Source: Luteibacter yeojuensis
Lineage (GTDB): Bacteria; Pseudomonadota; Gammaproteobacteria; Xanthomonadales; Rhodanobacteraceae
Direction of reading: 5' to 3'
Length of the DNA: 64,000 nucleotides
NCBI RefSeq assembly: GCF_011742875.1
Contig: NZ_JAAQTL010000001.1
Coordinates: forward strand, 1,922,001 to 1,986,000
The notes beneath the pieces are model-generated. The model had not been told where the DNA came from. It did not search any database and saw only the letters and a list, made by a program, of their open reading frames with translations. Numbering within the stretch: the first letter of the stretch is position 1; every line of letters starts with the position of its first letter. The position numbers and the translations under genes are program-made. Positions 36,266-45,990 of this stretch are shown piece by piece.

Positions 36266-39200
36266 TCATCCGCCGGCCGACATGCGCGGCTCCTTCGGAG
36301 CGTCCGGTTGCAGGGACGGGAAGAGGAATTCGGCGACGCCTGCCGACGCCTCCGCGTGGCGGGTGCCGAGATGGATCGCGGTTTCGGCCAGGCCATGCAA
36401 GACCGAGGCAGGCACGTCGTCCGGCGACGGCGTGCCGTCGTACGGCGGCGCGAAGTAGGTCATGTAATCCCGGCGTGCGTGGCGCGTCTGCAGCCAGTCC
36501 AGTCCCGCATGCCGGGCGGGCTCGCCGCTTGCATGACGACGATGCATGTAGCCGACATAGGCCCGCTCGGAAATCGGATCGTTGCGGGGACTCCACAGAT
36601 GGGGCCTGAACGCTGTCGAGAGCACCCGCTCGGTGAAATCGATCGGCGATTCGCGCGCCTCCGTGCCGTTGGGCAGCAACCGCTTCATCGTCACGCCGGC
36701 CGCCTGCCATCGGCGCGCGACCTCGCGGACCCGGGCGGGATAGTCCGCCGCGGTCGCCCTGACGCCGTACATGTCGTCGACGATGACCGTGCCGGCCGGC
36801 AGGTCCGCCACGCGCCGGCCCTCCGCGCCGCCGGATGTCGCGAAGCCGAGCGTGCCCGCGTCCACCGGCATGGCCAGGATCAGCACGTGATCCGGCGTCG
36901 CACCGAGCAGCACGAGGTGCGTGTCCTCGCGCAACATGCCACGCAGGCGCCGGGCGTTCGCCAGTGCCTTGATATGGCGGTTGCCGAATCCGGCCGCCAC
37001 GAAGGCACTGATCGGGCTTTCCCCTTCTTGCAGTCTCAGCTGGGTCGCCGGGTCTGGTGCCGGGCCGTGGCGAACGGCGGCAAGGCCGTCGGGCACAGGC
37101 AGCACGAGTTGCCTGTCCGCCGCCTGCGCGGCCGGCACGTCAACCTGCCGCGGTGCCGTCGACGGGCGCGCAACGGGTCTTCCCCTTCCGTCGACCCGGG
37201 TGGCGAAGATCATCGGCCGACCCGCCGCCGGAGGCTCGAGTACCAGCTCCAGCCCGCCGTCGGCGGCCGTTCGAACGGACGTCAGCGACCGGCGGACGAA
37301 GGGCAGCAGGGGTTGCGGGACGCTCCCGGCGATACGTCCGAGGCTTCCGGCATCCGCTTCGACGCCGGCCGGCATGTGGGAAGCCAGCAGCATCATCGCC
37401 TTCGCGTACTCCCTGGGGTCGAGGGGAGCGAAACCGTCGCGCAGGTTCGCGTCGGGAAACCACATGCCGTCGAGTTCGGTGACGTAGTAACCGGTGGTCC
37501 GGTTTTCGTCGCTCCCCGGCACGAGGATCTCGGCCATGCCGCCCGGACGGTCCGGTCCCGTCTCGACGACCTGCATGCGTCCGTCCAGGTGGCGCAACCG
37601 GACGTAGTGGCGGCCCTCCTCGCTCCACCGGTCCACCCGTCGTCCGCCGGCCCGCTGCAACACGACGGCATCCTTGACCAGCAAGCGGTCGAGGGCCGCG
37701 GGAAGCAGGGCGCTTTCCTTGTCGACGATCTTCGCAAGAAGGCTGGCGAAGCCCGGCGCGCCGGCGGAGGCGGCGTCCTCGCCAGGCTCTTCGACGTCGC
37801 GAAGCCACTGGCGCTGGTCGGCCGTCAAGGCCTCGTGCCGGTCGACCAGGGCGTGGCGCAGACGCGAAATGCGCCGTAGCACCTGCCCTTCCCTCGTCGA
37901 CCGCAGGGACGGCGTCATCCAGTGCCGATGCATGCGCCGGAGTGCCTGACGGGTGGACGCGGTGTCGATGGCATCGGCCAGTTGGCGGCGGAACGCAGCC
38001 TCGCGCAACGCGGGCGTCGGTGCGTCCTGGCTTCCCTGCGGACGCATGTGTTCCGCCACCGCGGCGAAGACCGAAGCGTGCTCGTCGGACGGGCCGCGGC
38101 CATCGAGGACGGTATAGCGCCCGTCGCGGCGCTGCAGGCGCAGCGTGTCGGACGGCACGCGGTCGGCGGCGAATTCCGTCCCGTCGGGCAAGACGCCGAA
38201 GTGGAAACCCCCGTCCCGGCGATAAAGCGCCAGCGGACGTCCCAGATGCCGGGCGACGATCGGCGCGACGAGACCCACCTCCCTGGCGCTCCACACCGTG
38301 GCCCGGGTATCGCGCAGGCGGGTGGGAAGCGTCTCGATGAATCCATGACCGAGGGCAAGGACCAGCAGCGGTTCCATCGCTCCCGCCTCGTGGCCGGAAA
38401 GATGCGGCAACGCCATCGTCGCCTCCGCGACGCCTAACTGCGCCAGTACGTGCGCGGCGCGATGCAGCGTGTGCGGGTCCGCGGTGAGATCGCGCCCGAC
38501 GATCTGGGCGAGGATGCTGCCGGGAAGGTAGTCGCGCTCGCCCGAACCGAGCAGCCAGGTGTCGTTCCCCTGCCTTTCGACGTGCGGCCCGGCGGTGCCG
38601 TCGCGCAGCAGGATCCGGTATCCGCCCGTTTCGGCATCGGCGACGACACGCACCGCGCGGAGGCCGTAGCCGCGAAGGATCAGGGGCACATAGCGCGCCT
38701 GGTGGTGGATCAGGATGCCGTCGGCCCGCGGCACGGCATCCCTCGGCAGGGGCACCAGGTGGCGGTCCGCCTCGGCGGCGATCCAGAGGGCCGGCGCGCC
38801 GTCCCGCCGGCGATACAGCCGGTTCACCAGGTCGTGCGGCCAGCCGGGGGGCCGCGTCGGACCGAGCGGATAGCCCGGCCGGCCATTCACCCTCTGCCAT
38901 GGAACGAAGGCAGGCCGCGTTCCCTCTTTCGTGGCGGCAGCACCCTCGGCGCCTTCCGCTTTCAGGCCACCGAACACCGCGCCGACGGGAACGCTGGTGA
39001 TCGCCGTCGTCAGCGTCTGCTCCAGTCCCGCCTTCCTTTCCTCCGCCGTCCGGCCGTTGATGCCCTGGTCGATGCCGGTGGCCGCGCTCGCCAGGCCGGC
39101 CACTGCCTGGACCGGGATGGCGAGGGGCGGGACATAGCCCAAGGGACCCAGCAGGGCCACGCTGCGGTTGATCGTTGCTCGCCATGCCTCCCAGGCCGTG

Positions 39201-40570
39201 CTCGCCCGTATTCGCGCGTCGCGCCGCATGCGCGTTTCCATCTGCACGCCCATGTCCTCGAACACGTCGCCGGCGATGAGCGCATTCGCATGGTCGATCG
39301 CGCCGGCGTCGGCCGGCCATCGTCCGCCACCCAGGTGCTCCAGGCCATGTTTCACGCCCGTCCAGAAGATCCCGTCCTGGCCGTCATAGAGGGAAAAGTG
39401 CGCAAGCAACCGGTCGAGACTGTCCGGGTTCTCCGCCTGCTGGCGCACCCATTGGCGAAGCTCGCGCTCGCTGTCCTTCGCGACGAAGGACGGATGACCG
39501 CCGGGGACGTACATCACTTCGCGGCCATCGTCGGCGACGAAGCGGACGAGGTCCGTGGCCGCGTAGCCATTGATGTCCAGGCGCCTTGCCCTGACCCGCT
39601 CGCCGGGAGGCGAGGAACGCAATTGCGCCAGCGCGATCGGGCCGGTGAGGGGAACCTTCGCCGCTCCGCCGCGCATGACCAGGCGGTATTGCGCGTCGTC
39701 GAGCAGGCCGGTGTCGCGCGCGTGTCGCGCCTGCTGGACGAACTCGTAGCGCGCCAGCACCGGCCATCCGGCACGGTTCTCCGCCCAGTACCGGTCCAGC
39801 TCGTCGTTGAGCTTCCTCACGTAAGGAAGCTCGGCAAAGGCTCCCGGCGCGCCGAATCGTTCGACCAGCAACGACAGGCGTATCGGGCTGGCGTATGCCT
39901 CGGCGAACCCGCCGGCACGGTACACACCGAACGCTTCGTCCAGCGACCGCGCGTCTTCGGCCACCGTCTCGACGACATTGCCGCGGGCGAAAAACGTGTT
40001 GTACAGGTAGCCCGGTCCCGTCCGGCTCCACAGGAACCTGCCCAACCGGGCGAAGAAATCCTTCGCGTCGCCGCTGTGCGCGAGGCGATCGACCAGCGAG
40101 ACGATGCCGGGACTCTGGCCGCCTCCCGAGGAAAGAGCGCCGACGGTATCGGAGAGCCCGGCGAAGAAGCTGTGCCGGGAGTGTTCCGGAAACGCTTCCA
40201 TCAACGCATCCGTCAGTGCGACCGCGCGATCGGGTACACCGCGCGTCCGGTCCGCCGGCGTGGCGAAGTGCGCCACGACGTAATCGTCGCCGTCGATACC
40301 CAGGTTTTCCCTGATGAAATCGCGCGAGAGCTTTCGCGGATCGGGGACCGGCGAGGCACTCGCCCTGGCGGAAATTTTCAGGAACGCGTCGATATCCCCT
40401 GGCGACGCGAACTGGGGGGCGACCGGCGAGGCGGAAAGATCGATGCCTTCGACGTGATAATAAGTGGCGGCGTCCATGGGCACCGCCATGGCAGGGACAG
40501 GGAACAGCGCCGCAACGGCCAGGACCGCGCCGGCGCCGACGAACCGGTGGAGGGAAGGAAGACGATTCAT
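36266..40570 (-). CDS. Very large secreted DUF6543 (dermonecrotic toxin-like) protein, paralogue 1
   Basis: This 1,434-residue protein has a signal peptide (~1-29, 'AALFPVPAMA'). Residues ~90-480 match the DUF6543 'dermonecrotic toxin' pattern of large Pseudomonas/Xanthomonadales toxins: 'LTDALMEAFPEHSRHSFF', 'DINGYAATDLVRFVADDGREVMYVPGG', 'LLAHFSLYDGQDGIFWTGVKHGLEHL'. A mixed middle follows, then a C-terminal ~350-residue region absent from paralogue 2. That region has 'GNRH' at 1196-1199, 'DHVLIL' with H1228, and 'VIVDD' near 1265, in the order of a papain-like fold but with Arg for the expected Cys. The start is uncertain: 40570 gives the signal peptide but has no clear ribosome site; 40591 is an alternative. 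No immunity gene is evident. Function is inferred from domains only. Confidence 0.72.
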   Translation of the reverse strand: MNRLPSLHRFVGAGAVLAVAALFPVPAMAVPMDAATYYHVEGIDLSASPVAPQFASPGDIDAFLKISARASASPVPDPRKLSRDFIRENLGIDGDDYVVAHFATPADRTRGVPDRAVALTDALMEAFPEHSRHSFFAGLSDTVGALSSGGGQSPGIVSLVDRLAHSGDAKDFFARLGRFLWSRTGPGYLYNTFFARGNVVETVAEDARSLDEAFGVYRAGGFAEAYASPIRLSLLVERFGAPGAFAELPYVRKLNDELDRYWAENRAGWPVLARYEFVQQARHARDTGLLDDAQYRLVMRGGAAKVPLTGPIALAQLRSSPPGERVRARRLDINGYAATDLVRFVADDGREVMYVPGGHPSFVAKDSERELRQWVRQQAENPDSLDRLLAHFSLYDGQDGIFWTGVKHGLEHLGGGRWPADAGAIDHANALIAGDVFEDMGVQMETRMRRDARIRASTAWEAWRATINRSVALLGPLGYVPPLAIPVQAVAGLASAATGIDQGINGRTAEERKAGLEQTLTTAITSVPVGAVFGGLKAEGAEGAAATKEGTRPAFVPWQRVNGRPGYPLGPTRPPGWPHDLVNRLYRRRDGAPALWIAAEADRHLVPLPRDAVPRADGILIHHQARYVPLILRGYGLRAVRVVADAETGGYRILLRDGTAGPHVERQGNDTWLLGSGERDYLPGSILAQIVGRDLTADPHTLHRAAHVLAQLGVAEATMALPHLSGHEAGAMEPLLVLALGHGFIETLPTRLRDTRATVWSAREVGLVAPIVARHLGRPLALYRRDGGFHFGVLPDGTEFAADRVPSDTLRLQRRDGRYTVLDGRGPSDEHASVFAAVAEHMRPQGSQDAPTPALREAAFRRQLADAIDTASTRQALRRMHRHWMTPSLRSTREGQVLRRISRLRHALVDRHEALTADQRQWLRDVEEPGEDAASAGAPGFASLLAKIVDKESALLPAALDRLLVKDAVVLQRAGGRRVDRWSEEGRHYVRLRHLDGRMQVVETGPDRPGGMAEILVPGSDENRTTGYYVTELDGMWFPDANLRDGFAPLDPREYAKAMMLLASHMPAGVEADAGSLGRIAGSVPQPLLPFVRRSLTSVRTAADGGLELVLEPPAAGRPMIFATRVDGRGRPVARPSTAPRQVDVPAAQAADRQLVLPVPDGLAAVRHGPAPDPATQLRLQEGESPISAFVAAGFGNRHIKALANARRLRGMLREDTHLVLLGATPDHVLILAMPVDAGTLGFATSGGAEGRRVADLPAGTVIVDDMYGVRATAADYPARVREVARRWQAAGVTMKRLLPNGTEARESPIDFTERVLSTAFRPHLWSPRNDPISERAYVGYMHRRHASGEPARHAGLDWLQTRHARRDYMTYFAPPYDGTPSPDDVPASVLHGLAETAIHLGTRHAEASAGVAEFLFPSLQPDAPKEPRMSAGG

Positions 40571-40703
40571 GGGAGGAAGACGGGAGCGCATGCAAAGTCT
40601 GCAAACGTAGCCCGCTTCCGCCGATCGGGGTGCCGTCGCATTCCGCGACGGCGAACCCGCAATCACCGAATGTCTTGTCGGCCGAATCTCCCCGCGTGCG
40701 CTC

Positions 40704-41156
40704 CTACGGGGCGCGAGGTTTCTTGCGGCGCACGTAGAGCTGCTTGCGCACCGTCGCCACCAGCTCGCCGGAGGCGGTGCGGATGTCGGTGTCGAACCAG
40801 CGCAGGTATTTCTCGCCGTTCGCCGTGCCCGCGCGCAATTCCTCGAGCGTGGCTTCGTCGATGCGGAACTCCGCGTAAACGTCCTCCCTCCCCGGGGCGA
40901 CGAAGCGGATCTCGCCTGCCTGGTCCCACACGATGTAATCGCTGCCCAGGCTCTTCAGCGTCATGAGCATCCAGAACGGGTCGGTCATGGCGAACAGGCT
41001 GCCGCCGAAATGCGTTCGCACGTAATTGCGGTTGTACCAGGTCAGCTTGAGCCGGACCTTGGCGTAACGGTAATCGTCGAAGACGACGACACGGATGCCG
41101 GCGAAGAGGAAAGGCGGCCAGGTGTTGAGGATACGCCGCATCGTGCGAGCTTTCAT
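40704..41156 (-). CDS. DUF4442 hotdog-fold thioesterase-like protein
   Basis: This 150-residue protein matches DUF4442: 'WPPFLFAGIRVVVFDDYRYAKVRLKLTWYNRNYVRTHFGGSLFAMTDPFWMLM' in its first half, which is the hotdog-fold helix and its entry strand. Family members are related to acyl-CoA thioesterases, but the substrate is not known. It is cytoplasmic with no signal peptide. It lies alone, divergent from the M61 gene. Confidence 0.85.
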   Translation of the reverse strand: MKARTMRRILNTWPPFLFAGIRVVVFDDYRYAKVRLKLTWYNRNYVRTHFGGSLFAMTDPFWMLMTLKSLGSDYIVWDQAGEIRFVAPGREDVYAEFRIDEATLEELRAGTANGEKYLRWFDTDIRTASGELVATVRKQLYVRRKKPRAP

Positions 41157-41299
41157 GCCGCGATGCTAGCGACGTGGACGGCGCGAACGATAGCCCCCCG
41201 TTTCAAACGCAACCATGGGGCCCATGACCTCTGGCACACGTCCGCGCGGTCAACGGACGCCGACTATCGAAAGTCGACAACCGCCAGGGGCCATGAGCC

Positions 41300-43180
41300 A
41301 TGCGCCATCCGCTTCGCCGCGCCACCCTCGCCGCCGCCGTCGCCTCCGCGATGGCCTTTTCCGCCCCTCATGCCACGGCCGCCGATCTTCCCGTCGCCGT
41401 CGACCAGCCCTACCCCGGCACGCTCACGCTGCGTGTCGATCTCTCGGATGCGTCGAAACACCTCTACCACGTGCACGAGACCATTCCGGTCAGCGCGGGA
41501 CACGCGATCCTCTATTACCCGAAGTGGATCCCGGGCGTGCACGCCCCATCCGGTCCGCTGGCCAATGTCGCGGGCTTCATCGTCCGCGCGAACGGCAAGC
41601 AGATTCCGTGGCGCCGCGACCTGAAGGAAATGTATGCCTTCCACGTGGATGTACCCGACGGCGTGGACAAGCTGGACCTGGCCTTCGAGTACCTCGCGCC
41701 GGCCACGCCCAACTACGTGCCCCTCTCCTTCAATGAAGTGGCCTTCTATCCCGCCGGCCACTACACCAGCCGGATCACCATCCAGCCCACGGTGAAACTG
41801 CCCGCGGGCTGGAAGTACGCTTCCGCGCTGGAGACCGCCTCGCAGTCCGGCGACGAAGTGCGCTTCAAGCCGGTGAGCTTCGAGAACCTGGTCGACTCGC
41901 CGCTGATGACCGGCAAGTACTTCAACCGCATCGACCTCGCGCCGGGGCAGGACACGCAGGTGCACCTCGACATCACCGGCGACACCGCGGCGGGCGTGAA
42001 GCCCACCGACGAGCAGATCGCCAGGCAGCGCTCGCTCGTGGTCCAGGCCAACAGGCTCTTCGGCGCACACCACTACGGACACTATGACTTCCTGCTGGTC
42101 ACGTCCGACCATACGGGGCACTTCGGCCTGGAACACCACCAGTCCAGCGACGATCGCCTCTACGCCAACTTCTTCACCGATCCCGACGTGAACGTGGCCG
42201 CGGGCACGCTGCTTCCGCACGAATACATCCATTCGTGGAACGGCAAGTTCCGCCGTCCGGCGGACCTCTGGACACCGACCTTCACCGAGCCGATGCAGGA
42301 TGACCTGCTCTGGGTATACGAAGGCCTCACCGACTATTGGGCGGGCGTGCTCACCGCGCGGTCGGGCATCTGGACCACCGCGCAATGGCGCGATTCGCTC
42401 GCCGGCATCGCGGCCGACATGTCCGCGCGCACGGGACGCTCGTGGCGCTCGCTGCAGGATACCGCGGACGGCATCCCGCTCTCCGCCCGACGGGGCCATG
42501 GCTGGACGAACCTGCGCCGCAGCTCGGATTACTATCCGGAAGGCCAGTTGCTGTGGCTCGACGTCGATACGAAGATGCGCGACCTCTCCGGCGGCAAGCA
42601 TACGCTGGACGAATTCGCCCGCGCCTTCTACGGCATGGACAACGGCAGCTACACACCGAAGACCTATACCTTCGAGGACGTGGTCTCCACGCTCAACGGC
42701 ATCCAGCCGTTCGACTGGGCGGCATTCCTGCGCCAGCGCCTGGACTACACCGGCGACACGCTGCCTGAGCACGGCATCGAGGGCGGCGGCTGGAAGCTTG
42801 TCTACGACGACAAACCCACCGCCTTCGCCAAGACGGCCGAGAAGGTGCGCAAGACGGTCAATCTCGCCTATTCGCTGGGCATCCAGGTCTCGGACAAGGG
42901 CGAAGTCACCGATTCGCAGTGGGACGGCGTCGCGGCGAAGGCGGGACTGGTCCCCGGCGTGACGATCGTGGCGGTGAACGGCAAGGACTATTCGGCGCAG
43001 GTGTTGAAGGACGCGGTGACGGCGGCGAAATCCACGAGCACGCCGATCGAGTTCCTCATCAAGGACATCGAGGACTACGCGACCGTGAAGGTCGACTACC
43101 ACGGCGGCCTGAAGTATCCGCACCTCGTGCGCGGCGAGGGCAAGGACCTCATCGGCGCCATTGCCACGCCGCGAAAATAA
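41300..43180 (+). CDS. M61 family metallopeptidase (glycyl aminopeptidase-like), exported
   Basis: This 626-residue protein has a signal peptide (~1-28, 'PHATAA') and the M61 layout: an N-terminal beta domain ('LYYPKWIPGVHAPSGPLANVAGF'), the catalytic domain with HEYIH at 307-311 and E341 ('VYEGLTDYW') as third zinc ligand, and a C-terminal PDZ domain (~495-600). 'GHFGLEHHQSS' near 273-283 takes the place of the GAMEN exopeptidase motif. M61 enzymes remove N-terminal Gly or Ala and are common in the periplasm of Xanthomonadales. It ends at a repeat element in a convergent gap. Confidence 0.92.
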   Translation: MRHPLRRATLAAAVASAMAFSAPHATAADLPVAVDQPYPGTLTLRVDLSDASKHLYHVHETIPVSAGHAILYYPKWIPGVHAPSGPLANVAGFIVRANGKQIPWRRDLKEMYAFHVDVPDGVDKLDLAFEYLAPATPNYVPLSFNEVAFYPAGHYTSRITIQPTVKLPAGWKYASALETASQSGDEVRFKPVSFENLVDSPLMTGKYFNRIDLAPGQDTQVHLDITGDTAAGVKPTDEQIARQRSLVVQANRLFGAHHYGHYDFLLVTSDHTGHFGLEHHQSSDDRLYANFFTDPDVNVAAGTLLPHEYIHSWNGKFRRPADLWTPTFTEPMQDDLLWVYEGLTDYWAGVLTARSGIWTTAQWRDSLAGIAADMSARTGRSWRSLQDTADGIPLSARRGHGWTNLRRSSDYYPEGQLLWLDVDTKMRDLSGGKHTLDEFARAFYGMDNGSYTPKTYTFEDVVSTLNGIQPFDWAAFLRQRLDYTGDTLPEHGIEGGGWKLVYDDKPTAFAKTAEKVRKTVNLAYSLGIQVSDKGEVTDSQWDGVAAKAGLVPGVTIVAVNGKDYSAQVLKDAVTAAKSTSTPIEFLIKDIEDYATVKVDYHGGLKYPHLVRGEGKDLIGAIATPRK

Positions 43181-43189
43181 CCGCGCTCC

Positions 43190-43276
43190 CGTAGGAGCCG
43201 CTATAGCGGCCAGGGGAAACTGGCCTCGCCGCTTCATCGCTTCGTTGGCTTCTCGCCGCCATAGCGGCTCCTACAG
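43190..43276. repeat. REP/BIME-like palindromic repeat, copy 6
   Basis: Arms GTAGGAGCCGCTATAGCGGC and GCCGCCATAGCGGCTCCTAC. The spacer contains GCTTCATCGCTTCGTTGGCT, shared with copy 4. It lies between the convergent M61 and dps genes. Confidence 0.85.
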
Positions 43277-43287
43277 GATCCGCACGC

Positions 43288-43809
43288 TCAACGAGTTTCG
43301 CGCGCGGTCTCGAACAGGAACCACACGCGGCGCTCGGCCTGGTCGATCCAGTTCTCGATGAGGCTGGCCGTCGCCACGTCGCCGTATTCGTCGCACACGC
43401 CGTGCGTTTCGCGGAGGAAGCCGACGAAGCGCTCGTTGTCGTCGCGCAGTTCCGCGATCATGTCCTGCGGCGTGACGAACTCGGCGTCGTTGTCGGAAAG
43501 ACGCTGCTGGCGGGCCACGTGCCCGATGGAGCGCAGCGTGGTACCGCCGATCTTGCGCGCGCGCTCGGCGATGTCGTCGGTGATGGCGAAGATTTCCGTG
43601 GCCTGCTCGTCAAGCAGGAGGTGCAGGTCGCGGAAGTGCTGACCGGACATGTGCCAGTGGAAATTCTTCGTCTTCAGGTACAGCGCGAAAGTATCCGCAA
43701 GCAGTATGCCCAGGGCGCCGGAGATGTCGCGGGTGGCATCGGCGCCAAGGCCGTTCGGCGTCTTCAGCGCGGCCTTCCGCAGGTTCCTGGTGGCTTGGGG
43801 GTTCTTCAT
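43288..43809 (-). CDS. dps: Dps family ferritin-like DNA-protection protein
   Basis: This 173-residue protein has the Dps ferroxidase pattern between subunits: 'LKTKNFHWHMSGQHFRDLHLLLDEQATEIF' (residues ~46-74; the HWH pair at 51-53 and the acidic DEQATE at 67-72). 'IAERARKIGGTTLRSIGH' follows. Dps dodecamers store iron and shield DNA from oxidants. The N-terminus carries several Lys/Arg residues, which may bind DNA. The start at 43809 gives the family N-terminus; the longer open frame runs into the histidine kinase gene and is not coding. Confidence 0.92.
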   Translation of the reverse strand: MKNPQATRNLRKAALKTPNGLGADATRDISGALGILLADTFALYLKTKNFHWHMSGQHFRDLHLLLDEQATEIFAITDDIAERARKIGGTTLRSIGHVARQQRLSDNDAEFVTPQDMIAELRDDNERFVGFLRETHGVCDEYGDVATASLIENWIDQAERRVWFLFETARETR

Positions 43810-43889
43810 CGTGATGCGCTCCAGATCGGTTGGGCTCCCGAGGATGCGCCAGACGCATGGCGCAGGATTGGACGAAACACGCTCGCCCA

Positions 43890-45281
43890 TCACGCCAGCG
43901 GCAGGCTTACCACCACGCGCAGGCCAGAACCGCCGTTGCCGTCCAGCAGACGGATGCTCGCGCCATGCAGTTCGACCGCGCGTTGCACGATCGACAGCCC
44001 CAGGCCATAACCGCTCGCTTGCGTATCCAGGCCGCGCTGGAAGCGGGTGAACATGGCCTCGCGCCGCTCCGGCGGGATGCCCGGGCCGTCGTCGACCACC
44101 TCGATCAGCGCCTGCCCTTCCTCGCGGTGGATGGACAGTTCCACATGTCCGCCATCCGGCACGTGGCGGAAGGCGTTTTCCAGCAGGTTGCGCAGCAACG
44201 AGGCCAGGGCCACGCCGTAACCGTCGACGACGAGGCCGTCGGAAAGATCGATACCCAACTCGACGCCACCGGTGCCGATCAGGGGCGACAGCTCGTCGAC
44301 CACGTCCAGCGCCAGCGCGCCCAGGTCCACAGGGCTGCGCGGTCCCGCGGCCACGCCCGCCTCGAGCCGCGCCAGCGCCAGCAACTGCTCGGTGCGCCGG
44401 GCGAGCGACACCAGGCACTCCCTGGCGGCCTTCAGCGCCGCCTGGGCCTCGTCGGGCTGCGCGGATGCCATGGCGTCTTCCAGGTTGATCATCGTGGACG
44501 CCAGCGGCGTGCGCAGCTCGTGGGCCACGTCGGCGCTGAACCGGCGTTCGCGCTCAAGGGCTTCCTCGAGGCGGTCTATCTGGTCGTTCAGGGCAGCCAG
44601 CACCGGCTGCAACTCGGTGGGCGCGTCGTCGAGGCGCACCGGCTCCCGGCTACCCGGCTTGCGCCGCGACAGCACCCGGGCCAGGCCGTCCAACGGCCGC
44701 AGGCCACGACGGATCGCCCAGCCGACCAGGAACGCCATCAGGGGCAGTCCCAGCAGCATCGGCAGGCTATGCTCGATCCACAGGGCGCGGGTGATCTCGT
44801 TGCGGCTGTCGTAACGCTCGCCGGCACGGATCGTGACTCCGTCGTCCTCCTGGATCAGGGTGAACACGCGCCATTTGTACTTGCCCTTGCGGATGTTCTC
44901 GAAGGCACCGTCGGGCGCATGCGTATTCGGCACGTTGGCGAGGTTCTCCGTCGCCAGCAGCAGGGTGCCGTCGCGATCGAAGACCTGGAAACCCACCTCC
45001 GATTCGAAGGTACGCCCTTGCACGGTCATTTCCGGCGGATGGTTGGAAACGCTCGGCACCAGCAGGCGCGTTCCGCGTTGCCGGCGCAGCTCGTCCACGC
45101 CGATGCGGCCGACCAGCACCTCCAGCGTGCGCGCCGCCTGGGCCAGGCGGCCATCGGACAACTCGTCCACCTCTTCGAGCGTGTGCTTGATGCTCAGCAC
45201 GCCGAGCGGCAGGAGCACCGCCGCCAGCACCAGCACGATCAACGCGAGCAGGCGCGAGCGCAGGCTGCCGGTAACGGTCAC
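43890..45281 (-). CDS. Two-component sensor histidine kinase (QseC/PmrB-type)
   Basis: This 463-residue kinase has a TM helix at ~10-30, a periplasmic sensor of ~130 residues, a second TM helix at ~172-190, HAMP, then HisKA with 'FSADVAHELRTPLAS' (H254) and a HATPase domain with N-, G1- and G2-boxes ('LLRNLLENAFRHV', 'VVDDGPGIPPE', 'GYGLGLSIV'). Domain order and neighbour fit the QseC/PmrB/TctE group, whose regulators often control lipid A modification. It overlaps the response regulator stop by 4 bases. The signal is not known. Confidence 0.9.
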   Translation of the reverse strand: MTVTGSLRSRLLALIVLVLAAVLLPLGVLSIKHTLEEVDELSDGRLAQAARTLEVLVGRIGVDELRRQRGTRLLVPSVSNHPPEMTVQGRTFESEVGFQVFDRDGTLLLATENLANVPNTHAPDGAFENIRKGKYKWRVFTLIQEDDGVTIRAGERYDSRNEITRALWIEHSLPMLLGLPLMAFLVGWAIRRGLRPLDGLARVLSRRKPGSREPVRLDDAPTELQPVLAALNDQIDRLEEALERERRFSADVAHELRTPLASTMINLEDAMASAQPDEAQAALKAARECLVSLARRTEQLLALARLEAGVAAGPRSPVDLGALALDVVDELSPLIGTGGVELGIDLSDGLVVDGYGVALASLLRNLLENAFRHVPDGGHVELSIHREEGQALIEVVDDGPGIPPERREAMFTRFQRGLDTQASGYGLGLSIVQRAVELHGASIRLLDGNGGSGLRVVVSLPLA

Positions 45282-45943
45282 TGCGGCTCCCGCGGCAGCA
45301 TGTAGCCGAATCCACGCACCGTCTGGATGGCACCGTGGCTGAGCTTGCGCCGCAGCGAATGCACCAGCACCTCCAGCGCGCTGGTGCTCATGACATTGTC
45401 GGGACCGTACAGCGACGTCTCCAGCGACTCGCGGCGCACGATGCGCCCTGCCCGCTCCATCAACGCCTGCAACAGCGCGAACTCGCGCCGGGTCAGCTCC
45501 ACCCGCTCGCCGTGCCAGGTGACTTCGAACGTACCCAGGTCGAGGCTGAGCGCGCCGGCCTCCAGCCGGTTCACGGCCGCGCCGCGCACGCGCCGTGCCA
45601 AAGAGCGGATGCGCGCCGCGAGTTCGTCGAGATGGAACGGCTTCACCAGGTAATCGTCCGCGCCGGCATCGAGCACGCTGATGCGCGAATCGACCGCGTC
45701 GCGCGCCGACATCACGATCACCGGCGTGGTCACGCGCAGGCGACGCGCTTCGGTCAGCACGTCCATGCCGTCCTTGCCGGGCAGGCCGAGGTCGAGCAGC
45801 ACCAGGTCCGCGTCGTGGTCGCGCAGGGCCAGGAGGGCCTCGTTGCCGTTGCGGAACCAGCTTATGGTGTAGGCCAGCCGTTCGAGGGCCCGGCGAATGG
45901 CTTCGCCGAGCTGGACGTCGTCTTCGACCAGGATGATGTGCAA
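45278..45943 (-). CDS. OmpR-family response regulator (QseB/PmrA-type)
   Basis: This 221-residue regulator has a receiver domain with D51 ('LVLLDLGLPGKDG'), 'VIVMSARD' and K at 'DDYLVKPF', then an OmpR winged-helix domain ('LTRREFALLQALMERAGRIVRRESLE', 'LRRKLSHGAIQTVRGFGYML'). The start is TTG at 45943, the only start giving the normal 'HIILVEDD' N-terminus. A CTAAG-N6-CTAAG direct repeat lies 47 bases upstream, with a good -10 (GATAAT) after it, so the operon probably activates itself. The same site occurs before the GT39 and GT9 genes. Confidence 0.92.
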   Translation of the reverse strand: MHIILVEDDVQLGEAIRRALERLAYTISWFRNGNEALLALRDHDADLVLLDLGLPGKDGMDVLTEARRLRVTTPVIVMSARDAVDSRISVLDAGADDYLVKPFHLDELAARIRSLARRVRGAAVNRLEAGALSLDLGTFEVTWHGERVELTRREFALLQALMERAGRIVRRESLETSLYGPDNVMSTSALEVLVHSLRRKLSHGAIQTVRGFGYMLPREPQ

Positions 45944-45972
45944 GGCGGTGGCCTATCGTGCTGCTGGAGGGC

Positions 45973-45978
45973 GATTAT
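45973..45978 (-). promoter_or_regulatory. Candidate -10 element of the response-regulator operon
   Basis: On the minus strand GATAAT (five of six matches to TATAAT) lies ~12 bases downstream of the CTAAG repeat box. The usual -35 position falls inside the box and has no good hexamer, which fits an activator-dependent promoter. Confidence 0.5.
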
Positions 45979-45990
45979 CCTTTCGCCCAG

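Noticed and set aside
43810..44418. An N-terminal extension of Dps
   Set aside because: It is an alternative frame of the histidine kinase gene, rich in Gly, Arg and Ala, with no ferritin homology.
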